Assembly (NCBI GenBank): GCA_002843155.1
Contig: PGZD01000001.1
Span: 120,029-184,028, forward strand
Direction: 5' to 3'
From: Gammaproteobacteria bacterium HGW-Gammaproteobacteria-3
GTDB taxonomy: Bacteria; Pseudomonadota; Gammaproteobacteria; Methylococcales; Methylomonadaceae
DNA length: 64,000 bases
Made by a program: the position numbers and the translations under genes. Positions 1 to 9,163 of this stretch are shown one piece after another. Each line of letters opens with the position of its first letter. Position 1 is the first letter of the stretch. The notes beneath the pieces were generated by a model. It was not told where the DNA came from. It made no database searches and was given only the letters and a program-made list of their open reading frames with translations.

Positions 1-1
1 A

Positions 2-640
2 GTCAGAGGCGTCAGCAGTTTGACCTGGCTGAATGATAAATTCAAAGCCGGTGCTGCCGGTGATTTAGGCCGATTGGGCGAAGTCTACGACATTGCCGAA
101 ATCGATCTGCTCGAAGAAATCAAACGACGGATGGCTGCGATCGACTGGCGGCAGAAGCAGCAACAGGCCATTGCTCGTTTCTGGGGACAACAAAAATTCG
201 AAGTGTTGCCAGTCGCGTTGGAAGATCGTGAGCGAGTAATCGATATGACGATCACCGCTCCGCGCAATCTGACGGCGCCGAACGGTCAACTCATTGTCCG
301 GGCCGGACAAACTGTAAATCCATTGGACAAAATGCCGTTCGGCTTATGCCTGATTGTGTTTGACGCTACTGAAACCGCCCAAGTCCATTGGATTCGCCAG
401 TTGTCATGCCAGGACAAAAAAGCCCGCGTGATGTATCTGGCCACGTCGGTGTCGCGTCAGGATGGCTGGGACGGCTTGAAAGCATTGGAAACATCGCTGA
501 ATTCATCGGTGTACTTGTTGACGCCAGACGTACGTAGCCGATTTCAATTACAACACGTACCGAGTCTGGTCGAGCAGACAGGCAATCGGCTAGTGGTTCG
601 CGAACGCAAACTGCCGGCTTCGGCGGGAGAACGGTCATGA
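2..640 (+). CDS. traW: TraW-like conjugation protein, 5' end cut by window
   Basis: Probable TraW, a periplasmic assembly factor of F-type (SXT/IncC-like) type IV secretion that supports pilus assembly. The reading frame is open to the left window edge; the first start-like codon is a TTG at 20 with no ribosome site, so the true N-terminus and signal peptide lie outside. A motif DLGRLGEVYDIAE about 20 residues in matches the TraW pattern DLG..G.vy.i.E.dll; the rest is a compact mixed alpha/beta protein. It overlaps traU by ATGA at 637-640 and is followed by traN, the order typical of traC-trhF-traW-traU-traN. The family call rests on this motif plus the strong TraU/TraN context. Confidence 0.75.
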   Translation, partial: VRGVSSLTWLNDKFKAGAAGDLGRLGEVYDIAEIDLLEEIKRRMAAIDWRQKQQQAIARFWGQQKFEVLPVALEDRERVIDMTITAPRNLTAPNGQLIVRAGQTVNPLDKMPFGLCLIVFDATETAQVHWIRQLSCQDKKARVMYLATSVSRQDGWDGLKALETSLNSSVYLLTPDVRSRFQLQHVPSLVEQTGNRLVVRERKLPASAGERS

Positions 641-1668
641 ATTGCCTGATTTTCCCTTGGGCTTTGTGGCTGTTGATGACCTTGGCGACGAATCTTCATG
701 CCGACACCACAACCAACGCTACCGATCCGCTGTGTGCCGATGCCGAGCTTTGGTCTGGCAAGCTGGTCACCGATATTTGCTGGAGTTGTTTGTTTCCGAT
801 TCGGGCGGCCGGGGCGTCGCTGGGTGGCGGCAATGTCCCCAGCATCGCTACCGATGAAAAGTTTTGCTTCTGCACCGACCCCATGGGCATACCGCAATTG
901 GGCATGACGGTGGGTTTATGGAATCCGGCGCGGCTGATTGAGATCGTCCGCAATCCTTGGTGTTCGCCGGCACTGGGCGGACATAAAATCAGCGCATCGA
1001 ATGTGCGACTGATCTCCACCACCGGCAAGGCAGATTTCGACGCCAGCGAGATGTCGTTTTTCAATTACCACTACTTCGCCTTTCCGCTGACGATCATGCT
1101 GGATCTGTTCTGGGATGGACGATGCAATAGCGACGGCTATCGCGACTTTGATTTGCTCTATGTCTCGGAGCTCGACCCAACCTGGAACAGCGATTTGCTG
1201 GCGTTCTTCACCAGTCCGGAAACAGCGTTGTTCGCAAATCCGGTGGCGATATCGGCCTGTGTCGCCGATGCCGCGGCGGCTGCGACAGGTAATCCCCTGG
1301 ATGCCTTGTTCTGGTGCGCCGGGGCTTGGGGGCATATGTATCCTCTCTCTGGTATCTCACCCACCAGTTACGGCACCGATCCGCGTATCACCAGCCTGTT
1401 GGTCACGCGGGCGACAGCAGCTTTGCATCGCCGAGGCCTGGCCTGGAAAACCTCCGGAAACGATGCCCTGTGCGGCGGGACGATTTATCCCTTCATCCCT
1501 AAGTCGCAATACCGGCTGAGCATGTTTTATCCGGTGGCGGAAACCGAGTCCAATCATGTCATCGGCGAGACCACCTTCAAATGGGGTGCGGGACGCACTT
1601 ATCCAGGGCCAGGCGAGGATCACCTCTACCTGCTGTGGCGCTGGCAGGACTGTTGCGTGGGGTTGTGA
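637..1668 (+). CDS. traU: TraU family conjugal transfer protein
   Basis: TraU is a periplasmic protein needed for DNA transfer by F-type systems. The 343-aa product begins with a signal peptide (about residues 1-22, hydrophobic core PWALWLLMTLATNLHA) and has the many cysteines expected of this disulfide-rich family, including CWSCLFPI near residue 47, the paired cysteines in FCFCTDP and the terminal WQDCCVGL. Length and cysteine layout match TraU. The start ATG at 637 overlaps the traW stop (ATGA), and its stop overlaps the traN start (TGATG at 1666-1670), so the three genes are translationally coupled. Confidence 0.93.
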   Translation: MNCLIFPWALWLLMTLATNLHADTTTNATDPLCADAELWSGKLVTDICWSCLFPIRAAGASLGGGNVPSIATDEKFCFCTDPMGIPQLGMTVGLWNPARLIEIVRNPWCSPALGGHKISASNVRLISTTGKADFDASEMSFFNYHYFAFPLTIMLDLFWDGRCNSDGYRDFDLLYVSELDPTWNSDLLAFFTSPETALFANPVAISACVADAAAAATGNPLDALFWCAGAWGHMYPLSGISPTSYGTDPRITSLLVTRATAALHRRGLAWKTSGNDALCGGTIYPFIPKSQYRLSMFYPVAETESNHVIGETTFKWGAGRTYPGPGEDHLYLLWRWQDCCVGL

Positions 1669-4451
1669 TGCATATCTGGGCATTATTTGAACCGCAGCGC
1701 CGATTTACGCAAGTACTGTCCGCAGTTTTATGCGTGACGATGGCCTGGACACCATTTGGGGTGTCGTGGGCCGATGCCATGCAAGCCTCGGCCAGCGAGG
1801 GTCAGCAGACAGGGCAACAGATTGTTGGCGACTTTCAATTTCCGCTCGATACCGGCAGCGGCTCCTTAACGCTAAATCCCGGCACTTCCCAGGAAAGTGC
1901 GATTTCGATCGGCACGCTGTTTCCAGACACAAACAGCACCAGTACATCGGCCAGCGACTTTGCCAATCTCTATGGCAACAATCCCGGTACCATCGCCGCA
2001 GGCTTGAATGCGCAAACCACGTTAAATGGGGAAGCCAGCTTCACCGGCGAAGCCTATCGCACCCTGATCGACAACGCTCACCAGTCGCATCCGGATTTAC
2101 ACAATGATGCAGTCTGGAATGCCGGCGATCAGGTGTTTGCCAATTTCACGCCCTGGGCGCAGTCGTTTTCGGACTGTACCACTGTGACCACGCAAACCGA
2201 GACCAGTCATTCGGTTCGGATTCCTGATTACCAACTGTGTCTGCGCCAACCGACGGTGCCGCAAAGTTGTACGGCGACGCATCAAGTCAACGTAGAGACC
2301 CTACTCAGTTTTGTATCCGGGAACGGAGGCATGTCCAGTTGTGGATCTGGCTGCATGGATTTATATGTCGGCCGTGTCGGCGATAACTACTGGTCGGCTG
2401 GTTGCGGTGTGTTCAACTGGGAAGTGACTTACAACGTCCTTCATCCGGAAGCCATCATCAGTGCCACGCTGGAGGACGTCGAGTTCGATGACCATGCCCG
2501 CGTGTACTATGGCGGCAATCTGATTTATACCGGTTCGACCGGCTGGGGCGGTTCTTGCGAACTGAGTAATAGCTGGGTCGATCATCCCAATCGTGATGTC
2601 ACCTATGCCTTCAACAGCACGGGTAACAAAGTCTTTAAACAGGAAACCATGGTCGGTGGTAATGGTGAAGGTTATTCCAGGATTCGGCTCCGATATGATT
2701 TGTCGAAACTGATCACCCAGGATCAATGGAGCTGGAGCGGGCCGAATTGCCAAAACCTGGCCAATGCGATCACTGACGGCATTTGCCAGGCGGGCAGCCA
2801 GTTGAGTTGCAGCAATGATCCCGCCAATGCCTCGGGTTGTTATGTGGATCCGACTTCGCAAGTCATGGTCTGTGGTTCCGATTTAGCCCAGGCCCCTGTG
2901 GCGAATTCTACAGGGATTCGCAATACCTGCATGCGCATCGACGCCGCCGGGCAATGCGATCTCAATCAATACGGTCAATGCTGGACCGATACGGCCGGAA
3001 CGCATTGCTTGGAGCCACCGGCCAATGATACGCCTACGAAGAGTTGTTCGACTTTAGAAACGCAAGGCTGCTCATTCATCAAAAGCCAATGTCTGGATGT
3101 TCTGGCATCCGGCACCTGCTGGGACAGCATTGATACCTACGACTGCGGCCAGACGGTCGGCATTCCCGGCATCCAAAGCAACACCCAGCAGCAATGCGCG
3201 GGGCCGGTGCGCTGTATGGGTGAAGACTGCATCACGGTGAATCGCACTCAGAGTCAGGATTTCACCAAGGCGGTGGCCTTGCTGAATAGCGCGCAGCAAA
3301 TGGCGATGGATTTACATTGCAACTACGCCAACACCGATCTTCAACAGAAAGATCCCACCACTTGCCAGGTGTTCCAGGGCAAACCTGCCAGTTGCAAGAT
3401 GGTCGGCGGCGCGCTCAGCTTGGTGGATTGCTGCGAAACGCCTGAGGGGACCATGGGATTGGGACGCTATATCGATTTACTGTTGGCCACCAGTCAATTG
3501 GATAATGCCGTCATGACCATGGACAGCACTTCCATCGTCCGTGGCGCCTGGGAAACCATGCGTACACCGTTTACCTTGGCCGGCGATGCCTGGAATAGCT
3601 TTCAGGCGGACTTTGCCTCAGGTGTAAATGATTTGGTCGGTACCGATATGCTCAGTACCTCAGACGTTGCCTCACAAGGTTTGCTGGACTCGCTGAAAGG
3701 TGAACTGATGAAATCGGTGGCGGAATGGATAGGTAATACCTTTGGTGAAGCCGCGGGTAATGCCTTGTTCAGTGCCGGCGGGCAAGCGGCTTTCGATTCG
3801 GCGGGCAATTTAACGCCGGCCGCAGAATCCGGCGGTGTCGAACTGGGCGGCGGCGCGGCAGTGGCAGGCGAAATGCTCAGCACCCTGATGACAGCCTACA
3901 CCGTGGTGATGATCATTATCATGATCATCCAGATTGTTTACTCGTGCGAACAGTCCGAGTACGAACTGGCGGCGAAAAAGCAGCTTAAAGTCTGCACCGA
4001 CTTGGGTACTGTTTGCGAAAGCAAGGTGGCAGGGCTTTGTCTGGTAAGAAAGGAAAGTTATTGCTGCTACAACTCGCCCCTAGCCCGCATCCTCAACGAA
4101 CAAATCAAACCGCAATTGGGGATGGATTTTGGCACACCGGAAAGCCCTGTCTGTACGGGGATTAAAGTGTCCGATCTGGATAGAGTCGATTGGACTCAAG
4201 TCAATCTGGACGAATGGCTGGGCATACTTGCTCAGACGGGGCATTTGCCGACAGCCGCCAATGCCGCCGACATGCTCAATCTCGATCAACTCACCGGCAC
4301 CGGCAGCAGACTCAATCCACAAAAATACGGCGCCACCACGACCACTCGCCAGGACACGTTGACCCGCACCCAAGGCCGGATGACCGATCTAGATGTCCCT
4401 ACGGTCAAACGGCAGTCTGAGCTGGAAGGCTGGGGCATGGGGCCGCAATAA
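1668..4451 (+). CDS. traN: TraN-like mating-pair stabilisation protein
   Basis: TraN is the outer-membrane, cysteine-rich adhesin that stabilises mating pairs and sets recipient specificity. I chose the ATG at 1668, which shares its A with the traU stop; an upstream in-frame ATG at 1581 lies inside traU. The 927-aa product has a signal peptide (about residues 1-37, ending VSWADA). It has a long variable middle (about 200-420), where a receptor-contact region would be expected, and many cysteines in CxxxxC and CC patterns through 380-640. There is an alanine/glycine-rich stretch with a hydrophobic segment (VMIIIMIIQIVY, about residue 748) and further cysteines behind it. It closes the traW-traU-traN block. 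The element's entry specificity probably lies in the middle region. Confidence 0.92.
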   Translation: MHIWALFEPQRRFTQVLSAVLCVTMAWTPFGVSWADAMQASASEGQQTGQQIVGDFQFPLDTGSGSLTLNPGTSQESAISIGTLFPDTNSTSTSASDFANLYGNNPGTIAAGLNAQTTLNGEASFTGEAYRTLIDNAHQSHPDLHNDAVWNAGDQVFANFTPWAQSFSDCTTVTTQTETSHSVRIPDYQLCLRQPTVPQSCTATHQVNVETLLSFVSGNGGMSSCGSGCMDLYVGRVGDNYWSAGCGVFNWEVTYNVLHPEAIISATLEDVEFDDHARVYYGGNLIYTGSTGWGGSCELSNSWVDHPNRDVTYAFNSTGNKVFKQETMVGGNGEGYSRIRLRYDLSKLITQDQWSWSGPNCQNLANAITDGICQAGSQLSCSNDPANASGCYVDPTSQVMVCGSDLAQAPVANSTGIRNTCMRIDAAGQCDLNQYGQCWTDTAGTHCLEPPANDTPTKSCSTLETQGCSFIKSQCLDVLASGTCWDSIDTYDCGQTVGIPGIQSNTQQQCAGPVRCMGEDCITVNRTQSQDFTKAVALLNSAQQMAMDLHCNYANTDLQQKDPTTCQVFQGKPASCKMVGGALSLVDCCETPEGTMGLGRYIDLLLATSQLDNAVMTMDSTSIVRGAWETMRTPFTLAGDAWNSFQADFASGVNDLVGTDMLSTSDVASQGLLDSLKGELMKSVAEWIGNTFGEAAGNALFSAGGQAAFDSAGNLTPAAESGGVELGGGAAVAGEMLSTLMTAYTVVMIIIMIIQIVYSCEQSEYELAAKKQLKVCTDLGTVCESKVAGLCLVRKESYCCYNSPLARILNEQIKPQLGMDFGTPESPVCTGIKVSDLDRVDWTQVNLDEWLGILAQTGHLPTAANAADMLNLDQLTGTGSRLNPQKYGATTTTRQDTLTRTQGRMTDLDVPTVKRQSELEGWGMGPQ

Positions 4452-4467
4452 ACTCTGCGGCCAGTAA

Positions 4468-4740
4468 CTACTGGACGGCGTCTTTCAAGCCTTTGCCGGC
4501 TTTGAAAGATGGTAATTTAGCAGCGGCAATGGTAATTGCTTCGCCGGTTTGTGGATTCCGACCAGTGCGTTCGGCGCGCTCTTTCACTTCAAAGGTACCG
4601 AAGCCGACCAGCGCCACAGAATCACCCGATTTGAGTGTGGACTGGATAGATTGAGTAAGTCCATCCAGTGCTCGGCCGGCATCTGCTTTGGTCAGGTTGG
4701 CGTGGCTGGCGATGGCGTCAATGAGGTCGGATTTGTTCAT
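4468..4740 (-). CDS. hup: HU-type DNA-binding protein
   Basis: A 90-aa HU-family nucleoid protein that bends DNA as a dimer. The sequence has the family start [11 protein letters not shown], the turn [22 protein letters not shown] that leads into the DNA-clasping beta arm, and the C-terminal helix [13 protein letters not shown]. It is convergent with traN and divergent from hsdR, sharing the 4741-4954 intergenic region. Being inside the ICE it is probably element-borne and may assist integration/excision complexes or silence cargo; a link to the neighbouring restriction genes is only positional. Confidence 0.95.
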   Translation of the reverse strand: MNKSDLIDAIASHANLTKADAGRALDGLTQSIQSTLKSGDSVALVGFGTFEVKERAERTGRNPQTGEAITIAAAKLPSFKAGKGLKDAVQ

Positions 4741-4954
4741 ATATGTTATTTCCCTTGTTGATAAAAACTGCTTGTATGGACGTTTGATCTACGAGATTGA
4801 ATGATATTACTTAAAATGATTGTGGCCAAAAATTGCTGAATAGCTATGCACCAAAATAGTTAATACTTATGCGTTAAGCCCCTTAGCTGCTAACATTCCA
4901 TCATTTATTGATACTGCATAATAACCGTTAGGCATTTGATCAGGAAAGAACTGG

Positions 4955-7369
4955 ATGGACAGGGACAACAAACGCGATACGATCATGACCGAGGCCGATA
5001 CCAGTCGCGAATTCGTTACCCCAAAACTGGTTCAAGCTGGCTGGTCAATCTCACCCCATTCAATCGGCGAACAACGTACCTTCACCAATGGCCGGATTTT
5101 TGTCACCGGTGGCAAAGTTCGTCGCGGCCAACAGAAACGTGCCGATTATCTGTTGTATTACCGCCGCGATTTTCCGCTCGCCGTCGTCGAAGTCAAAAGC
5201 ATCGCCTTTCCCACCGAAACCGGCGTACAACAAGCGCGCGAATATGCAGAAATTCTTGGGCTTAAATTCGCTTATGCCACCAATGGTCGGCAAATTATTG
5301 AAATCGATTACACGACAGGTACCGAGAAGCTTATCGATCAATATCCAAGTCCCGCTGAGCTCTGGCAACGCTTGAGCGCTTCAGCGTCATTATCCGAATC
5401 GGCCAGCAACCATTTATTGGAACCCTTTAACCTGGTATCCGGCAAAACGCCTCGTTACTACCAGGTCATTGCCATCAACCGCATCATCGAAGCGATTTTA
5501 CTCGGACAAAAACGCATCCTGACTACCATGGCCACCGGCACCGGTAAAACCTGCGTGGCGTTTCAACTGTGTTGGAAGTTGTGGAATAGCCGCTGGAACA
5601 GAACCGGCGAATATCGACGACCCAAAATTCTGTTTCTCGCCGACCGCAACATCCTGGTCGACGACCCTATGGCCAAGATGTTTGCCCCGTTTGGCGATGC
5701 CCGTTTCAAAATTTCCGGTAACGATGTCAGTCAGGGCCGGGAAATGTATTTCGGCATCTACCAGGCATTGACCAATCCCGCCAGCGATGTGTTTCGTCAG
5801 TACCGTCCGGACTTTTTCGATTTGATCATCATCGACGAGTGCCATCGCGGCTCCAGTCGCAACGACAGCAGTTGGCGGGCGGTGCTAGATTATTTCCAAC
5901 CGGCGGTACAAGTCGGCATGACTGCTACCCCATTGAGAGAAGACTCGCGCGATAGCTACGAATATTTTGGCAATCCGGTCTACACCTACAGTCTGCGTCA
6001 AGGCATTGAAGACGGCTTTCTGGCGCCATATCGTGTGCATCGCGTGATTACCACCGTCGACGCCGCTGGCTGGCGCCCCTCGAAAGACGAACTGGATCGT
6101 TACGGCCGCCCGGTACCGGATGATGAATATCAGACCAAGGATTTCGAACGCGTGATTGCCTTACGCGCAAGAACTCGCGCCATGGCCAAGCATCTCAGCG
6201 ATTTTTTGAAAGGTACTGATCGCTTCGCCAAAACCTTGGTGTTTTGCGTTGATCAGGAACACGCCTCGGAAATGCGCCAGGAACTGCTCAATCTGAATAG
6301 CGACCTGGTCAAGCAATATCCCGATTACGTCTGCCGAGTTACCGCCGATGAAGGCGCTATCGGCCTGACCCATCTGGCCCATTTTCAGGATGTCGATAAA
6401 CCGACACCTGCCATCCTGACCACCTCGCAACTCCTCACCACCGGCGTCGATGCCGAAATGGTGAAAAACGTGGTTTTAGCTCGTGTCGTCGGTTCGCGCT
6501 CGGAATTCAAGCAAATCGTCGGCCGTGGCACGCGTCTGAAGGTCGATTACGGCAAGGAATATTTCAACATCATCGATTTCACCGGCACGGCGACACGACA
6601 TTTCGCTGATCCCGACTTTGACGGCGATCCGGCACGTATCGAAGAAGTCACCATCGATGAAGAAGGCGAAATTGTCGATACCACGGTCGAGATCATTGAT
6701 AACGAAGTCCAGGAAATTCCCGGCGAATACCAGCCGGACGATGACAATCCTCCCGACGGCGACGGCGAAATCACCACCGATCCGCCGCAGGAGCCGCGTA
6801 AATTCTATGTCGATGGCGGCACGGTCGAAGTCATCGGCCACCTGGTCTACGATCTGGATACCGACGGCAAAAAATTGCAGGTCGTGCGCTACACCGAATA
6901 TTCCGGTCGCGCGGTGCGTTCGATGTATCCCGGCAGCCAGGAATTCCAGCGCGACTGGGCCAACCCGGATACCCGTAGCGACTTGCTACGCGAACTCACC
7001 GAACGCGGCATCAGTTTCGAAGAACTCGCCGCATCGTCCGACTTGCCGGATGCCGATCCCTTCGATCTGCTTTGCAATCTGGCTTGGAATGCGCCGTTGT
7101 TGACCCGCCGGCAACGTGCCGAGCAAGCCCGCAAATCGGCTCAGAATCTGTTCAGCCAGCACAGCGAAACGGCCCGCGAAATCCTCGCGCTGATGCTGGA
7201 TAAATACATCGAGCGCGGCATTAGCCAATTCAATGCCTTATCCGAATTGATGAAAGTCCAGCCGTTCGAACAATACGGCACCCCCACGGAAATCGCCAAC
7301 CGCCATTTCGGCGGCATTCAGGGCCTGAAAGCAGCTGTATCGCAATTACAGTCCGCCCTCTACCAATAA
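4955..7369 (+). CDS. hsdR: Type I restriction enzyme, R subunit
   Basis: Motor and nuclease subunit of a type I restriction-modification complex, cutting DNA away from unmethylated sites after ATP-driven translocation. The N-terminus carries a PDDEXK-like nuclease (FPLAVVEVKS near residues 72-84). A superfamily 2 helicase follows, with Walker A MATGTGKT near residue 191, DECH near 294, motif III VGMTATP, and motif VI around QIVGRGTR. An acidic linker (about 560-610) and a helical C-terminus complete the 804 aa. The ATG at 4955 has AGGAA 8 bases upstream; an inner ATG at 4985 is the alternative. It is the first gene of hsdR-hsdM-yhcG-hsdS, 15 bases before hsdM. Confidence 0.96.
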   Translation: MDRDNKRDTIMTEADTSREFVTPKLVQAGWSISPHSIGEQRTFTNGRIFVTGGKVRRGQQKRADYLLYYRRDFPLAVVEVKSIAFPTETGVQQAREYAEILGLKFAYATNGRQIIEIDYTTGTEKLIDQYPSPAELWQRLSASASLSESASNHLLEPFNLVSGKTPRYYQVIAINRIIEAILLGQKRILTTMATGTGKTCVAFQLCWKLWNSRWNRTGEYRRPKILFLADRNILVDDPMAKMFAPFGDARFKISGNDVSQGREMYFGIYQALTNPASDVFRQYRPDFFDLIIIDECHRGSSRNDSSWRAVLDYFQPAVQVGMTATPLREDSRDSYEYFGNPVYTYSLRQGIEDGFLAPYRVHRVITTVDAAGWRPSKDELDRYGRPVPDDEYQTKDFERVIALRARTRAMAKHLSDFLKGTDRFAKTLVFCVDQEHASEMRQELLNLNSDLVKQYPDYVCRVTADEGAIGLTHLAHFQDVDKPTPAILTTSQLLTTGVDAEMVKNVVLARVVGSRSEFKQIVGRGTRLKVDYGKEYFNIIDFTGTATRHFADPDFDGDPARIEEVTIDEEGEIVDTTVEIIDNEVQEIPGEYQPDDDNPPDGDGEITTDPPQEPRKFYVDGGTVEVIGHLVYDLDTDGKKLQVVRYTEYSGRAVRSMYPGSQEFQRDWANPDTRSDLLRELTERGISFEELAASSDLPDADPFDLLCNLAWNAPLLTRRQRAEQARKSAQNLFSQHSETAREILALMLDKYIERGISQFNALSELMKVQPFEQYGTPTEIANRHFGGIQGLKAAVSQLQSALYQ

Positions 7370-7384
7370 TTGTTAAACCTTTGC

Positions 7385-9163
7385 ATGGCCAAACCTAAAA
7401 AAACCAAACCCGTATTAACCACCGCACAACAACTGTCCGCATTGATCAAATCGGCGCGCGACATCCTGCGCAAAGACAAAGGCTTGAACGGCGACGTCGA
7501 CCGCTTGCCGCTGCTCACCTGGGTGATGTTTCTGAAATTCCTCGACGACCTGGAAATCCTCCATGAACAGGAAGCCGAGCTGGACGGCAAACGTTATCAA
7601 GGCATCGTCGAATCGCCTTATCGCTGGCGGGATTGGGCGGCACGGGAAGACGGCGTCACCGGCGAAGAGTTATTATCTTTCATCAACCAGGACGAAACCA
7701 TCCGTCCTGACGGTCAACGCGGCAAAGGCTTGTTTGCCTATCTGCGCGGCTTGGCTGGCGAAGGTGAAAAAGGCAGTCAGCGCGAAGTCATCGCCAACGT
7801 GTTCAAAGGCGTGCAAAACCGCATGGTCAGCGGCTTTTTGTTGCGTGACATCATCAACAAGATCAACGGCATTCATTTCAACAGCAGCGAAGAGATTCAC
7901 ACCCTGTCGCATCTGTACGAATCCATGCTGCGGGAAATGCGCGATGCGGCTGGCGATTCCGGCGAATTCTATACCCCGCGCCCGGTAGTTCGTTTCATGG
8001 TGCAAGTCACCGACCCCAAGCTCGGCGAAACTGTACTCGACCCGGCGAGCGGTACCGGCGGATTTCTGGTGGAATCGTATGACCATTTACTGAAACAAGT
8101 CGTCACCCCCGAAGATCGCCGAAAACTCCAGCGCGAAAGCCTGTTCGGCCAGGAAGCCAAACCGCTGCCGTATATGCTGGTGCAGATGAACTTGCTATTG
8201 CATGGTTTGGAAGCCCCACAGATTGCTTACGGTAACACCTTGGAACGCCGCGTCACCGAAATCGGCCACAGCGAACGCGTCGATGTGATTCTGACCAATC
8301 CACCGTTCGGCGGCGAGGAAGAAGCCGGTATCAAAGCCAATTTCCCGGCCAACATGCAGACCGCCGAAACCGCTTTGCTGTTCTTGCAGTTCATCATGCG
8401 CAAATTGCGTTATGCGGGCTTCGGCGCGGAACGTGGCGGTCGCGCCGCCGTAGTCGTGCCCAACGGCACCTTGTTTGGCGACGGCGTTTGCGCCACCATC
8501 AAGGAAGAGCTGCTGAAAGAATTCAACCTGCATACCATCGTGCGCCTGCCGCAAGGCGTATTCGCGCCCTATACCGATATTCCGGCCAATCTGCTGTTTT
8601 TCGAGCGTGGCGGCCCCACCGAAACCATCTGGTATTACGAACAACCGCTACCAGAGGGCCGCAAGAAATACAGCAAAACCGCACCGTTGCAATTCGAGGA
8701 ATTGGAACCGGCCTTAAACTGGTGGCACAGCCGCGAGGAAACTCCGCAAGCCTGGAAAGTCGACTTTGCCGGCAAACTCGCCCAAGCGCTGGCCGCAGCC
8801 GAGCCGCATTGGCAACGTGCGGAAAGCGAACGCGCCGCCGCACTGGCCTTGGGCAAACAGATTCGCGAACTGGAACAAGCTGTATCCGCCGCCGACAACG
8901 GTGACAAAGCCGCGTTGCAAACCCAGCTGCGCGACCTGAAAGCCAAACAACAAGCCCACGAAGCCGCCGCCAAAGCCGCGCAAAGCGAAAGCGATGCGCT
9001 GTACTGGCCGATTTATAACCTCGATCAAAAGAATCCCCACGCCAAGGCCGGCCTGGAACATGCCGATCCCAAAGACCTGATTGCCAGCATGCGTAGTCAC
9101 GAAACCGAAGTGATGCGTTTATTGGGCGAGATCGAGACATTGGTACATGAGGTGGAACAATGA
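7385..9163 (+). CDS. hsdM: Type I DNA methyltransferase, M subunit
   Basis: N6-adenine methyltransferase subunit that protects host DNA and forms the M2S core of the restriction complex. It has the HsdM N-terminal helical domain (about 15-150), the SAM site DPASGTGGF near residue 219, the catalytic NPPFGG near 303, and a C-terminal coiled-coil segment (about 460-560) rich in Ala, Gln and Lys that should contact HsdS. The ATG at 7385 is preferred to an upstream TTG at 7370. The stop overlaps the next start (ATGA at 9160), so translation is coupled. Confidence 0.96.
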   Translation: MAKPKKTKPVLTTAQQLSALIKSARDILRKDKGLNGDVDRLPLLTWVMFLKFLDDLEILHEQEAELDGKRYQGIVESPYRWRDWAAREDGVTGEELLSFINQDETIRPDGQRGKGLFAYLRGLAGEGEKGSQREVIANVFKGVQNRMVSGFLLRDIINKINGIHFNSSEEIHTLSHLYESMLREMRDAAGDSGEFYTPRPVVRFMVQVTDPKLGETVLDPASGTGGFLVESYDHLLKQVVTPEDRRKLQRESLFGQEAKPLPYMLVQMNLLLHGLEAPQIAYGNTLERRVTEIGHSERVDVILTNPPFGGEEEAGIKANFPANMQTAETALLFLQFIMRKLRYAGFGAERGGRAAVVVPNGTLFGDGVCATIKEELLKEFNLHTIVRLPQGVFAPYTDIPANLLFFERGGPTETIWYYEQPLPEGRKKYSKTAPLQFEELEPALNWWHSREETPQAWKVDFAGKLAQALAAAEPHWQRAESERAAALALGKQIRELEQAVSAADNGDKAALQTQLRDLKAKQQAHEAAAKAAQSESDALYWPIYNLDQKNPHAKAGLEHADPKDLIASMRSHETEVMRLLGEIETLVHEVEQ